Shown here: positions 31,316 through 40,446 of the stretch, one piece after another
How positions within the stretch are numbered: position 1 is the first letter of the stretch
Layout: each line of letters begins with the position of its first letter
Assembly: GCF_000367365.1 (NCBI RefSeq)
Contig: NZ_BARF01000051.1
Location: 62,001 to 126,000 of the forward strand
Source: Streptomyces prunicolor NBRC 13075
GTDB taxonomy: Bacteria > Actinomycetota > Actinomycetes > Streptomycetales > Streptomycetaceae
Reading direction: 5' to 3'
DNA length: 64,000 bases
The notes under the pieces: generated by a model
The model's input: only the letters and a program-made list of their open reading frames with translations
Told to the model about the DNA's origin: nothing
The model's database searches: none
Made by a program: the position numbers and the translations under genes

Positions 31316-32632
31316 TCCGTTCGCGGCCGGTTCCGGCTTCGCCTCTTTCTCCTCTTTCTCCTCAGGCACCGATCCGGTGTGTCGCCGCAGGTTCCGTACC
31401 TCCGGCACGCACAGCACCGCCCCCGTGACCACCGTGACCAGTGCCGCGCAGCCCCACAGGGCCGCCGTACGCCCGAAGGCCGATTCCGTCGGGCCCGCTG
31501 CCGCTGCCGCGAGCGGCATCAGCGCGATCGAGCCGAACCAGTCGTAGGCCGAGATCCTGGAGAGTTTTTCCTCGGGGATCTCCTGGTGGAGGGCGGTCAT
31601 CCAGCTCACCCCGAACACCTCCACCGTCGCGCCCGCGACGAACATCACCGCGAAGAGGACGCCGATCGGGACCGGTACCGCGAGGGCGGCGGACGGGAGG
31701 GCCAGGGGGAAGATGCCGAGCATGCCCGCGAGGAGCAGGCGGCGGGGTTTCCAGCGGGTCATCAGCAGGGCGCCGGCGACCGTGCCCGCGCCGAACGCGG
31801 CCAGGGCCAGGCCCCAGGGACCCGCGCCGCCGAGGCTGTCGCGGGCGACGAGCGGGCCGTAGACCGCGTCCGCCGCGCCGACCACCGCGTTGGCGATGGA
31901 GAACGCCACGACGATGGACCACAACCACGGGCGGCCGATGAACTCCCGCCAGCCGTCCCGGAGATCGGCGAGCATGCCGCCGCCCGGCGCACGCGGCGGG
32001 ATGTGGCTCACGTCGAGGAAGGAGCGGAGTCCGCCGGCCACCGCGAACGCCGCCGCGTCCACCGCGAGCACCCACCCCGGGCCGACCGCGGCGACCAGCG
32101 CGCCGCCGAGTGCCGCGCCGCCCAACGACGCGCCCTGCATCGCCATCCGGAACACGGCGAACGCCCGGCCCGCCTGTTCGCCGCTCACCGTGGACATCAG
32201 CATGCCCTCGGCCGCCGGGCCGAAGAACGCCTGGCCGGTACCGCCGAGCGCGGTCAGCAGCATCATCTGCCAGATGCGCGGCTCGCCGGTGAGGACGAGC
32301 ACCGCGAAGGCCGCCTGCGACACACAGCTCAGCGCGTTGGCCGCGACCATGACGTGGTGCCGGGGCACCCGGTCCGAGATCGCGCCGCCGATCAGCAGGA
32401 ACAACACCAGCGGCAGCGTGCGCGAGGCGGCCACCAGACCCACGTCACCGCTGTCGCCGCCCGCGTCCAGCACCGCGAACGCGGCGGCGATCAGCGCGCC
32501 GTTGCCACCGAGGCCGGTCGCCACCGCGGCGGCGGTCAGCAGCGTGTAGTTGCGGCCCGCCCAGTCGGGTCGGCGCGGCCGACGAGGGACGGGTGCGGGG
32601 GCGACGGTCACCGGCCGACTATCGCCGCCCAT
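31277..32632 (-). CDS. MFS transporter (EntS/MFS_3-like)
   Basis: A 451-residue major-facilitator protein with 12 likely helices and the MFS loop ISDRVPRHHVMVAAN. Sequence type is that of the MFS_3 exporters (which include the enterobactin exporter). The substrate is unknown; it is 9 kb from the siderophore locus and carries no iron box, so a link is not supported. The C-terminus is charged (EEKEEKEAKPEP). ATG 32632 is chosen over 32668. Confidence 0.86.
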   Translation of the reverse strand: MGGDSRPVTVAPAPVPRRPRRPDWAGRNYTLLTAAAVATGLGGNGALIAAAFAVLDAGGDSGDVGLVAASRTLPLVLFLLIGGAISDRVPRHHVMVAANALSCVSQAAFAVLVLTGEPRIWQMMLLTALGGTGQAFFGPAAEGMLMSTVSGEQAGRAFAVFRMAMQGASLGGAALGGALVAAVGPGWVLAVDAAAFAVAGGLRSFLDVSHIPPRAPGGGMLADLRDGWREFIGRPWLWSIVVAFSIANAVVGAADAVYGPLVARDSLGGAGPWGLALAAFGAGTVAGALLMTRWKPRRLLLAGMLGIFPLALPSAALAVPVPIGVLFAVMFVAGATVEVFGVSWMTALHQEIPEEKLSRISAYDWFGSIALMPLAAAAAGPTESAFGRTAALWGCAALVTVVTGAVLCVPEVRNLRRHTGSVPEEKEEKEAKPEPAANGSADAERSVGGLG

Positions 32633-32706
32633 GCCACACCCCGCCAAACGGATTGCCGCCAGAATCAAGCCGAACGGTCAACCACCAAGGGCCGACAGAC
32701 ACAGCG

Positions 32707-33723
32707 TCAGCTCGTGCTGCCCGTCGGGTCCCCGTGCAGTCGTACGGTGCTCAGGATCTGCTGGATCGTGGCGTCGGGGATCTCCTCGCTGACGCCCTTC
32801 GCGCCGTAGAGCGTCCAGGAGACGAAGTCGCCCGCCGAGTTCTTGAAGGCGAACGACGTCGCCTTGCCGTCGGAGGAGCACTTGCCGGACTTCGGGACGC
32901 CGGACGTGTACGAGGTCGCGACGCTGCCCGCGACACCCGACTTCGTCGTGTACGACTTCGCCGTGCCGATCTTCAGGTACTTCTTGGACGAGTCCTTCTG
33001 GTCCGTGTACCCGCCGAACGCGAACGCCGCCGCGTCGCCGCGCGCGGTGCTCGCGGTGTCCTTCGCGCCGTCCTCGCCCTTGGTGCCGCTCGACGCCAGC
33101 GACGAGGTCTCTTTGGTGCCGTCCTTGTTGTCGTCGGACTCGCAGTAGTTCTGCTTCAGGTAGGCGGGCGCCGAGAAGCCGATGTACGGGGAGCCGTCGC
33201 CCTTCACCTCGTCCTCGAAGAAGGTGAAGGTGCCCGGCTTGCCGACCTCCCAGCCGGCGGGGACGTCGAAGGCGGTGCCGTACTTCTGGTTGACGACGAC
33301 CTTCCAGCCCGCGATCGTCGGCTTCTCGGTCTCGTTGCCGCGCGGGTTGTCGTCCGAACCGGAGGAGGAGGCGCTCGGGTCCGGGGACGCCGACGGCGAC
33401 TGGCTCGACTTGTCCTTGCCGCCGTCCGCCTTGTCGTCCTTGTCGCCGCCCAGGACCAGGTATCCGGTCACACCGGCGGCCACGACGACGGCCGTGGCGG
33501 CGATGATCGCGACCAGTTTCGTCCGGTTCCCGCCACCCCCGCCCTGCGGTGGCTGCGGTCCACCTGCCGGGCCCGGCGGGCCCCACTGTGGTTGCTGCCC
33601 ATAGGGATTGGGTTGCTGATAGCCGGGCTGCTGATACGGATTCGGCTGTTGGTACCCCGGCTGCTGGTACGGGTTGTTCTGCGGGTTCTGCTCGCCCCCG
33701 GGCGGCTGCTGTCCTGGCCACAT
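32707..33723 (-). CDS. Gln/Pro-rich single-pass membrane protein
   Basis: A 338-residue protein. Residues 1-65 are Gln/Pro/Gly/Tyr-rich with repeats PYQQPGYQQPN; a single membrane helix follows (KLVAIIAATAVVVAAGVTGYLVL), then an acidic/Ser-rich linker and an extracellular domain of about 190 residues with two Cys (NYCESDD and KCSSDG). The type is common in Streptomyces; no enzymatic motif is visible. ATG 33723 is chosen because the Gln/Pro-rich region starts there; the upstream frame to 33819 crosses a palindrome. Confidence 0.75.
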   Translation of the reverse strand: MWPGQQPPGGEQNPQNNPYQQPGYQQPNPYQQPGYQQPNPYGQQPQWGPPGPAGGPQPPQGGGGGNRTKLVAIIAATAVVVAAGVTGYLVLGGDKDDKADGGKDKSSQSPSASPDPSASSSGSDDNPRGNETEKPTIAGWKVVVNQKYGTAFDVPAGWEVGKPGTFTFFEDEVKGDGSPYIGFSAPAYLKQNYCESDDNKDGTKETSSLASSGTKGEDGAKDTASTARGDAAAFAFGGYTDQKDSSKKYLKIGTAKSYTTKSGVAGSVATSYTSGVPKSGKCSSDGKATSFAFKNSAGDFVSWTLYGAKGVSEEIPDATIQQILSTVRLHGDPTGSTS

Positions 33724-33804
33724 GGGCAGTAACCCTAGTGCGGCGTCGGACACGGTTGGGTCACCGCCCCTTGTCAGGGTCGTACCAAGTTGAAGTGTGA
33801 CGGG

Positions 33805-33822
33805 TGTGTGCGCCCGCACACA
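33805..33822. promoter_or_regulatory. 18-bp palindrome in divergent region
   Basis: TGTGTGCG, CC, CGCACACA forms a perfect inverted repeat between the divergent membrane-protein and thioesterase genes, 82 bp and 40 bp from their starts. It is a candidate operator for an unknown regulator. Confidence 0.45.
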
Positions 33823-33861
33823 TCTGGCCAGACCTGGCTACCCGTGAGTAACATGCCCTTC

Positions 33862-34314
33862 ATGAGCGCAGATCAGATGTCCATAGGCGAGTTGCTGGCC
33901 GCCACGGTGCCGATGGTTCGCACGCTGAACCTGGAGTACCTGGAGACCAGTCCGGAGCGGGCCGTGCTGTCCCTGCCGGACCAGAGCGAGTACCGCAACC
34001 ATGTCGGCGGGCCGCACGCCGGCGCGATGTTCACCCTCGGCGAGTCCGCCAGCGGTGCGATCGTCCTCGCCGCTTTCGGCGACCAGCTCTCGCGTGCCGT
34101 GCCGCTCCCGGTCAACGCCGAGATCGCGTTCAAGAAGATCGCCCTCGGCCCGGTGAAGGCCACCGCGACCCTCGGCCGCCCCGCCGCCGACGTCGTCGCC
34201 GAACTCGACGCGGGTCAGCGCCCCGAGTTCCCGGTCACCGTCGCCATTCAGCGCGAGGACGGCGCCGTCACGGGCGAGATGACGGTCACCTGGACACTCC
34301 GGCCGAACGGCTGA
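33862..34314 (+). CDS. DUF4442/PaaI-like hotdog-fold thioesterase
   Basis: A 150-residue hotdog-fold protein: RNHVGGPHAGAMFTLGESASG carries the usual HxGxxFTLxE-like helix motif, then AEIAFKKIALGPVKATA. It resembles YiiD-C/DUF4442 thioesterases that hydrolyse acyl-CoA. The start is uncertain: ATG 33862 (MSADQM) is used; 33853 and 33877 are alternatives and no Shine-Dalgarno sequence is clear. It is convergent with galU through a strong hairpin. Confidence 0.8.
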   Translation: MSADQMSIGELLAATVPMVRTLNLEYLETSPERAVLSLPDQSEYRNHVGGPHAGAMFTLGESASGAIVLAAFGDQLSRAVPLPVNAEIAFKKIALGPVKATATLGRPAADVVAELDAGQRPEFPVTVAIQREDGAVTGEMTVTWTLRPNG

Positions 34315-34350
34315 TCAGCTCAACTCGGCTCAGCTCGGCTCAACTTCGTT

Positions 34351-34389
34351 ACGGGGCCCGGTCATCGTCTACGGATGACCGGGCCCCGT
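34351..34389. terminator. bidirectional terminator between thioesterase and galU genes
   Basis: A 16-bp perfect stem, ACGGGGCCCGGTCATC (34351-34366) and its complement (34374-34389), loop of seven, lies between two convergent stops. It should terminate both directions. Confidence 0.85.
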
Positions 34390-34409
34390 GTGTGTGGTGC
34401 GGGTGGCGC

Positions 34410-35399
34410 TCAGGCCGCGATCCGCCCACCCTCGCTCTCGCCGTTCCCGTCGCTTTCGGCGGCCTGTCCGCTCTCCAGTCCCGCCACGAACTCCTTGAGC
34501 CACGCGACGAATTCGGGCCCCAGGTCGTCGCGGTCGCAGGCCAGCCGGACCACCGTGCGCAGGTAGTCGGCCTTGTCGCCGGTGTCGTAGCGCAGGCCCT
34601 TGAAGACGACTCCGTGGACTGTGCCTTCGGCGGCCAACTCCTGGAGGGCGTCGGTGAGTTGGATCTCGCCGCCGCGGCCGGGCGGGGTGCGCTCCAGGGT
34701 GGGGAAGATCGCGGGGTCGAGGACGTAGCGGCCGATGACGGCGTAGCGGCTCGGGGCGTCCTCGCGGGACGGCTTCTCGACCAGGCCGGTGACGCGTACG
34801 ACGCCCTCCTCGCCGGTCGGCTCCACGGCCGCGCAGCCGTACAAGTGGACTGATTCCGCAGGGACTTCCATCAGGGCGACCACGCTGCCGGCGTACCGCT
34901 CGCGGACGTCCAGCATCTGGCTGAGCAGGGTCTCGCGCGGGTCGATCAGGTCGTCGCCGAGGAGGACGGCGAACGGCTGGTCGCCGACGTGGTGGCGGGC
35001 GCAGAGCACCGCGTGTCCGAGGCCGAGCGGGTCGCCCTGGCGGATGTGGTGGATGTCGGCGAGGCGCGCGGGATCGCGTACGGCGTCCAGGCGCACGGTG
35101 TCGCCCTTGGCGGCCAGCGCCTGTTCCAGTTCGAAGGCGTGGTCGAAGTGGTCCTCGATGGCGCGCTTGTGCCGGCCGGTGACCATCAGGATGTCGTCGA
35201 GCCCGGCCGCCGCGGCCTCCTCGACGACGTACTGGATCGCGGGCTTGTCGACGACCGGGAGCATCTCCTTCGGCGTCGCCTTCGTCGCGGGCAGGAACCG
35301 CGTGCCGAGCCCGGCGGCGGGTACGACCGCCTTGCGGACCGTGGGCGCGGGGGCGGATGCGGGGGTGGCTGAAGAGTGGGGGGCGATCATGCGGCCCAT
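34410..35399 (-). CDS. galU: UTP-glucose-1-phosphate uridylyltransferase
   Basis: A 329-residue GalU that makes UDP-glucose from UTP and glucose-1-P. Signature PAAGLGTRFLPATKATPKEM at about residue 24, PVVDKPAIQYVV, and the Lys-containing VEKPSREDAPS. The C-terminal RTVVRLACDRDDLGPEF is typical. An Ala/Pro/Ser-rich N-terminal tail is unusual but common in actinobacteria. The start is either ATG 35399 or ATG 35390. UDP-glucose supplies exopolysaccharide, trehalose and wall glycans. Confidence 0.93.
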   Translation of the reverse strand: MGRMIAPHSSATPASAPAPTVRKAVVPAAGLGTRFLPATKATPKEMLPVVDKPAIQYVVEEAAAAGLDDILMVTGRHKRAIEDHFDHAFELEQALAAKGDTVRLDAVRDPARLADIHHIRQGDPLGLGHAVLCARHHVGDQPFAVLLGDDLIDPRETLLSQMLDVRERYAGSVVALMEVPAESVHLYGCAAVEPTGEEGVVRVTGLVEKPSREDAPSRYAVIGRYVLDPAIFPTLERTPPGRGGEIQLTDALQELAAEGTVHGVVFKGLRYDTGDKADYLRTVVRLACDRDDLGPEFVAWLKEFVAGLESGQAAESDGNGESEGGRIAA

Positions 35400-35751
35400 G
35401 GTGGCCCGCGGTGATGAGAGCACCCCGAGAGAAACCTCGGAGTTCCCTGTGTGCCGCCCTTAGTTCGCGCGGGAGTTGGAGATTTGGTGGAGACGCCTGT
35501 GGATACCGGCGGTAACCAATCTGAATTCTCCGCGTTTTGAACATCGGTCACTCGAACTCCTTGTTTCCTGTCAGGAGCTTGTGCGAGTGTGAGCCACCCC
35601 GTGAGACCGGCCGTCAGTAGGCACCGGAAGCCAATGGTCAGCGTCACTTCCCGCGCCTTCTGACATCTCATAGGTATGCACCAATCAAGCACCTGCTTTC
35701 CGAGGGCGGGCATTCCGTGTGCCGCCCTGCGGCTTGGAAGGAAATGGTTCC
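35400..35751. other. 352-bp divergent intergenic region
   Basis: Region between galU (reverse) and the sigma-like/lectin gene (forward). The duplicated TGTGCCGCCCT element at 35450 and 35718 is visible. It is less G/C-rich than coding DNA. I find no gene, no clear -35/-10 pair and no long palindrome. Confidence 0.5.
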
Positions 35752-37614
35752 GTGCAATCCCCCTACCCCCCACGCCCGCCGTTCCCGCCCCGCCCCGGAT
35801 CGACCCCGGGGGAGTCCGACCGCAATCTCGTGGCACAACTCGGCGATAAGGCGGCGGGCACCCGTGCCGTGGCACTGCTGCTGGCACGTCACTGGCAGGC
35901 GACAAGCGAATATGCGGTCATCTGCCTTGCCACCGCCGAGAGTTCGGCGTCCATGGTGGCCAGCGCCGCCTTCCACCAGGTGCTGGCGGGGCGGGCGACC
36001 GGCGGCGCGCTGCGTCCCCAACTCCTTGTAGCGGTACGGGAGATGGTGAAGAAGTGGGCGGCGGAGGAGCGAATTGCCGCCTACTTGCCGGAACTTCGTA
36101 AGCCCACCGGTGCCCGAGGTCTACGCGCGGCGAGGCCCGGCACCTCGGAAAGGCGGAAGCTCGCGGAACGGGCTTTCGGCGCACTGTCCGGCGCCTCCCA
36201 ATGCCTGCTGTGGCACACCGAGGTCGAGGCCGAACCCATATCCGTACCGGCCGGTCTGCTGGGCGTGGACGAGGTCACCGCGACCGCCGCGCTGGACCAG
36301 GCGCGAGAGCAATTCCGGCAGGGCTGTGCACGTGCCCATAAGGAACTCGCGCCGACCGCGGAATGCCGTCACTACAACCGGCTCCTGGACGTTCCGATCC
36401 GCCGCGGCGGCAGTCTGTTGCCCGATGTGCAACGGCATCTCGTGACGTGCCGCTACTGCCGTTTCGCCGCAGAGCAGTTGAGCCATTTCGAGGGTGGCCT
36501 CGAAGTGCTGCTCGCCGAGACCGTCCTCGGCTGGGGCGCCCGCCGCTACCTCGACTCACGGCCCGGCCGCGAGACCCCCGAGTCCGCGGCCCGCGCCGCT
36601 CGCCGTCCGATGGGCCGCCACCGCCCCACGCCGGACGGTCGGTTGGCCTTCCCGCGCAGGCACCCCAAGGTCGCGCTCGTGGGCGTGGGTCTGACCTCCC
36701 TCGCGCTGCTCGCGACCGTGCTCGCCACCAAGGGCTGGACCGAAGGGGGCAACTCGCCTGATCCACAAGTCACTTGGGGTGCGGCCAGTGGCAGTTCGAC
36801 CCGCCCGAGCCCTGTCGGGGCGCCCTCGTCCGACGGTTCCGCCGCCTCCGCGTCGGCCGCCGGCGCCGACGGGGGAGTCGCGGGAGTCGTCCAGCAGGGC
36901 GTGCTGCGCAGCCTCGCCTCCGGCCTGTGCCTCGACATTCCGGGCGGCCAGGTGCGGTCCGGCGCCGCCGTCACCATGGCGGCCTGCTCGACCGCCGGGT
37001 CCCAGCAGTGGTCGTACGACCAGGACGGTCTGCTGCGCAGCCTCACCGACCCGGGACTCTGCCTCGACACCGACACCACCGCGCGCACGGTCACTTTGGA
37101 CGGCTGCCTGGTGCACGCGGGCGAGGTGCACTACGACCTGACGGTGCGCGGCGAGTTCCTGCTCCGCTGGAGCCAGGGGCTGGCCGTCGCTCCCGCGAGC
37201 GCGAAGGCCGGGGCGCGGGTCGTGGTGAGGGACCGGGACGGGTCGGCCGGGCAGCGCTGGGCGCTGGAATCCGGCGTCGACGCGCGGGTGAAGCAGGGCG
37301 AACCGGACGGAAAGGGGGAGGTGGACGGGAAGAGCGGGACGCCGGGGAGTGGTGCGTCGGCGGGGCCCGGGTCGCCCGAGGGCGCGCCCCCGGGAGACGT
37401 GCCGCAGCCGCTTCCCACGGACGTTCCGCAGCAGGGCGACCCGCAGTACGCGCCCCGCGCCGCCCAGGTCGCCTGCTGTGACGAACCGGCGCCGGAGCCC
37501 GAGCCCTCGGGCGCCGGATCCGGTGGCGGCGATGTCGATGCCGTACAGCCGCTGACGACGGTTGTCGCGGCTGTCGTGGACACCGTTACCTCCCTCGTCC
37601 CGTCCCTTCACTGA
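35752..37614 (+). CDS. sigma-like/zinc-finger/TM/ricin-lectin fusion protein
   Basis: A 620-residue multi-domain protein. Residues about 20-100 resemble ECF sigma region 2 (DRNLVAQLGDKAAGTRAVAL, SMVASAAFHQVLAG) and 135-205 resemble region 4 (ALSGASQCLLWHTEVEAEP, then RAREQFRQ-like). A HxxxCxxC motif, HLVTCRYC, near residue 230 is typical of anti-sigma zinc fingers. A membrane helix (VALVGVGLTSLALLATVLA) near residue 310 is followed by a ricin-B-type lectin (GLCLDI, QQWSYDQDG, CLDT, QRWALE) at about 375-510 and a Pro/Gly/Ser tail. GTG 35752 follows GGAAGGAAA. It is likely a membrane-tethered sigma factor responding to an extracellular glycan (ECF52/53-like, from memory); this is inference. Confidence 0.72.
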   Translation: MQSPYPPRPPFPPRPGSTPGESDRNLVAQLGDKAAGTRAVALLLARHWQATSEYAVICLATAESSASMVASAAFHQVLAGRATGGALRPQLLVAVREMVKKWAAEERIAAYLPELRKPTGARGLRAARPGTSERRKLAERAFGALSGASQCLLWHTEVEAEPISVPAGLLGVDEVTATAALDQAREQFRQGCARAHKELAPTAECRHYNRLLDVPIRRGGSLLPDVQRHLVTCRYCRFAAEQLSHFEGGLEVLLAETVLGWGARRYLDSRPGRETPESAARAARRPMGRHRPTPDGRLAFPRRHPKVALVGVGLTSLALLATVLATKGWTEGGNSPDPQVTWGAASGSSTRPSPVGAPSSDGSAASASAAGADGGVAGVVQQGVLRSLASGLCLDIPGGQVRSGAAVTMAACSTAGSQQWSYDQDGLLRSLTDPGLCLDTDTTARTVTLDGCLVHAGEVHYDLTVRGEFLLRWSQGLAVAPASAKAGARVVVRDRDGSAGQRWALESGVDARVKQGEPDGKGEVDGKSGTPGSGASAGPGSPEGAPPGDVPQPLPTDVPQQGDPQYAPRAAQVACCDEPAPEPEPSGAGSGGGDVDAVQPLTTVVAAVVDTVTSLVPSLH

Positions 37615-37621
37615 GCCACCC

Positions 37622-37650
37622 GCGGGGCCACCCCACGCGGGTGGCCCCGC
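37622..37650 (+). terminator. terminator after lectin-fusion gene
   Basis: GCGGGGCCACCC (37622-37633) pairs with GGGTGGCCCCGC (37639-37650), a 12-bp perfect stem with a CACGC loop, directly after the stop. Confidence 0.85.
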
Positions 37651-37704
37651 AGCTCTTTCACCCTTCGGTTCTTGTCGGCGCGCGGTCGATTCCTGTTCGG
37701 GTTA

Positions 37705-37733
37705 TTGACACGAGTCAACGGCGGTCATAGTTT
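37705..37733 (+). promoter_or_regulatory. promoter of the GH3 glycosidase gene
   Basis: TTGACA (37705-37710), 17 bp, TAGTTT (37728-37733): a good sigma70-type (HrdB) promoter 141 bp before the start. No sugar operator is evident between them. Confidence 0.6.
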
Positions 37734-37874
37734 TCCCGCCGCGCCAGTGGTGTCTAACGGGTCGTCAAGTCGGCGTTCGCGCATGGTGAGTTCAGATACC
37801 GAACACGGTCCGGGGCATCGAGGCGCACCCGCGGTTCACACCGTCGTGCCCGCACACCGAAGGAGTGACGGCTC

Positions 37875-40385
37875 ATGACCGACACCGTGTCCCGGCGATC
37901 CGCCCTGCGACTGCTGGGCGGCGCGATCGCGGTGGCCAGCGCGGCCACCACCGGACTCGCCTCCCCGTCGCACGCGTACGCGCAGGCCAGACCCGAGGCG
38001 GGCGCCGGCCCCCGCGTCGAAGGACTCCTGGCGAAGCTCACCCTCGATGAGAAGATCTCCCTCCTGCACGGCGCCACCGACCCGGACTCGCTCGGCCAGG
38101 CCGGTTACATCCCCGGCGTCCCGCGCCTGAGGATCCCGCCGCTACGGCTCACCGACGGACCGGCCGGCGTCCGCGTCACCGCACACGCCACCGCCCTGCC
38201 GGCGCCCGTCCTGCTCGCCTCCGCCTTCGACCCCGAACTCGCCCGCCGCTACGGCCAGGTCGTCGGCCGCGAGGGCCGCGCGCTGGGCCAGGACGTCCTG
38301 CTCTCCCCGATGGTCAACCTCATCCGCACCCCGTACGCGGGCCGCAACTTCGAGACCCTCAGCGAGGATCCGCTGCTCGCCGGTGACCTGGTCGCCGCCG
38401 AGATCAAGGGCATCCAGGGCGAGGGGCTCATCGCGACCGTCAAGCACTTCGCGATGAACAACCAGGAGAAGGACCGCGACTCCATCGACGTGCGGGTCGA
38501 CGAACAGACCATGCACGAGATCGAGTTGCGCGGTTTCGAAGCGGCCGTCGGCGCCGGCACCGGCGCGGTGATGGGCGCCTACAACAAGGTCAACGGCACC
38601 TTCGCCTGCGAGAACAAGACCCTCCTCACCGACATCCTGCGGGGCCAATGGGGCTTCGAGGGCTGGGTGATGACCGACTGGTTCGCCGCGCACAGCACCG
38701 TCGCCGCGATCACCGCCGGCCTCGACATGGAGATGCCGGACGGCACTTACTTCGGCACGCCCCTCAAGTCGGCCGTACAGAACGGCAGTTTGCCCGAGCG
38801 GTATGTCGACCGCGCGGTGCGCCGGATCCTCGGGGTCATGGACCGGTTCGGGCTCCTCGACGGCAGTGTGCCGCCGCGTCCCGCGCGCGACGCGAAGGCG
38901 GGCGCGGCCGTAGCACTGGAGGTCGCCAAGGCGGGCGCGACCCTGCTCCGCAACGAGCACCGCACCCTCCCGCTGACCGGCGGCGGCACCATCGCGGTGA
39001 TCGGCCCGACCGGCACCCTGCCCTTCGTGAGCGGCGGCGGCAGCGCGCATGTCGTACCGGATCACGCGGACAGCCCGCTCGACGCGATCAAGGCGCGGGC
39101 CGGTTCGCGGACCCGGGTGACCTACGCGCTCGGCGAGGACCTGTTCGGCAAGGCCATCCCCGTGTCCTCGCTCACGCCCGCCTTCGACAGCGAGGGCCGG
39201 CAGGTGGAGGCGGGCGAGACCTGGGAGTACGACGGCTCGCTCGCCGTGACCGGGTCCGACGAGTGGACGTTCGTCCTGCACTTCTCCTCCGCCCCCACCG
39301 CCCGCCCCAAAGTCCTCCTGGACGGCGAGGAGTTGTTCCCGCTCGCGGCCGGATACGGCGAGTACTTCTCCGGCGGCCTGGTCTCGGCCGACCCCGACGG
39401 CCTCTCCGTCCGCCGCAAGACCCTCACCCTCGCCAAGGGCGCCCACACCCTGAAGATCACCGCCGAGGGCGGCGACGCGGGACTGCTGTTCCGGCTGCGG
39501 CGCAGCACCGGCGAGACCCGCGCCCAGGATGTCGCCGAGGCGGTCACCGCGGCACGCGCCGCCCGCGGTGTCGTCCTGTTCGCCTACGAGGACGCCACCG
39601 AGGGCGTCGACCGCACCACCCTCGAACTCCCCGGAAACCAGGCCGACTTGATCGACGCGGTGACGGCGGCGAACCCGCGCACCACGGTGGTCCTCAACAC
39701 CTCGTCCTCGACGTCGATGCCATGGCTGGCGCGCACCGGCGCGGTCCTCCAGATGTACTACCCGGGCCAGGAGGGCGCCGCCGCCACGACCGCCGTCCTG
39801 TTCGGCGACTGCGACCCCGGCGGCCGGCTCACCCAGTCCTTCCCGGTCGACGACACCCACCACCCGGTCGCCGGGGACCCGCTCCGCTACCCCGGCGTGA
39901 ACGGCACCGAGGAGTACTCGGAAGGCATCCACGTCGGCTACCGCTGGTACGACGCGGAGGGCGTCCGACCCCTCTATCCCTTCGGCCACGGGCTGTCGTA
40001 CACCTCCTTCTCCTACGAGGACGCGTCGGCGCGGTGGAACGGTCACGGGCTCGACGTCACCTTCACGGTCCGCAACACCGGCCGACGGGCGGGCGTGGCC
40101 GTGCCTCAGGTGTACGTCGGCCGCTCACCGGAACTCCAACTCGACCAGGCCGTACGGGTGCTGGGCGGCTATCGGCGGCTCGCGCTGCGTGGCGGGGAGC
40201 GGCGGCGGGTTACCGTGCATGTCGATGCGCGTACCTTGTCGTCGTGGGACACGAAGCGGCACGCGTGGGTGCTCGGGAGCGGGCGGCGGGCTGTGTGGGT
40301 GGGGGCTTCGGCGGGGGACCTGCGGGTGCGGACGAGTGTCGACGTGAAGCAGGCAGCGGAGGGCGCGGTCCACAAGGTAAGGTAA
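37875..40385 (+). CDS. secreted glycoside hydrolase family 3 beta-glucosidase
   Basis: An 836-residue GH3 enzyme. A Tat signal SRRSALRLLGG at the N-terminus predicts folding before export. The TIM-barrel has GPAGVR, VKHFAMNNQE and the nucleophile in VMTDWF (Asp268). A PA14-like insertion (about residues 430-550) precedes the second domain, then ENTEG-like NGTEEYSEGIHVGYRWYD (Glu683 as probable acid/base region) and a C-terminal FnIII-like domain ending RTLSSWD. It probably cleaves beta-glucosides or xylosides outside the cell; PA14 suggests oligosaccharide binding. The TAA stop lies within an iron box for the next genes. Confidence 0.92.
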   Translation: MTDTVSRRSALRLLGGAIAVASAATTGLASPSHAYAQARPEAGAGPRVEGLLAKLTLDEKISLLHGATDPDSLGQAGYIPGVPRLRIPPLRLTDGPAGVRVTAHATALPAPVLLASAFDPELARRYGQVVGREGRALGQDVLLSPMVNLIRTPYAGRNFETLSEDPLLAGDLVAAEIKGIQGEGLIATVKHFAMNNQEKDRDSIDVRVDEQTMHEIELRGFEAAVGAGTGAVMGAYNKVNGTFACENKTLLTDILRGQWGFEGWVMTDWFAAHSTVAAITAGLDMEMPDGTYFGTPLKSAVQNGSLPERYVDRAVRRILGVMDRFGLLDGSVPPRPARDAKAGAAVALEVAKAGATLLRNEHRTLPLTGGGTIAVIGPTGTLPFVSGGGSAHVVPDHADSPLDAIKARAGSRTRVTYALGEDLFGKAIPVSSLTPAFDSEGRQVEAGETWEYDGSLAVTGSDEWTFVLHFSSAPTARPKVLLDGEELFPLAAGYGEYFSGGLVSADPDGLSVRRKTLTLAKGAHTLKITAEGGDAGLLFRLRRSTGETRAQDVAEAVTAARAARGVVLFAYEDATEGVDRTTLELPGNQADLIDAVTAANPRTTVVLNTSSSTSMPWLARTGAVLQMYYPGQEGAAATTAVLFGDCDPGGRLTQSFPVDDTHHPVAGDPLRYPGVNGTEEYSEGIHVGYRWYDAEGVRPLYPFGHGLSYTSFSYEDASARWNGHGLDVTFTVRNTGRRAGVAVPQVYVGRSPELQLDQAVRVLGGYRRLALRGGERRRVTVHVDARTLSSWDTKRHAWVLGSGRRAVWVGASAGDLRVRTSVDVKQAAEGAVHKVR

Positions 40386-40396
40386 GCCTTACTTAA
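40378..40396 (+). promoter_or_regulatory. iron box (DmdR1/IdeR-type) upstream of amidohydrolase
   Basis: TAAGGTAAGCCTTACTTAA matches the iron-box consensus TTAGGTTAGGCTAACCTAA at 14 of 19 positions by eye. It overlaps the GH3 stop codon (40383-40385) and lies 51 bp before the amidohydrolase start. It implies iron-dependent repression of the amidohydrolase-isochorismatase pair. Confidence 0.7.
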
Positions 40397-40446
40397 TGTG
40401 GTGGAATCGTTGGAGGAGTGCTCTCGGCATTCCCCTGGAGGCCCTT

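Noticed and set aside
31277..32632. EntS-like MFS as the siderophore exporter.
   Set aside because: It is 9 kb away, has no iron box and is separated by unrelated genes.
33773..33795. TTGTCAGGGTCG as a DNA-damage promoter.
   Set aside because: The second half of the -35-like block does not match GTGGC and no TAGggT is six bases downstream.
36556..37611. Antisense frame over the sigma/lectin fusion.
   Set aside because: It is a shadow of the real gene, Arg/Pro/His-rich and without a start or known family.
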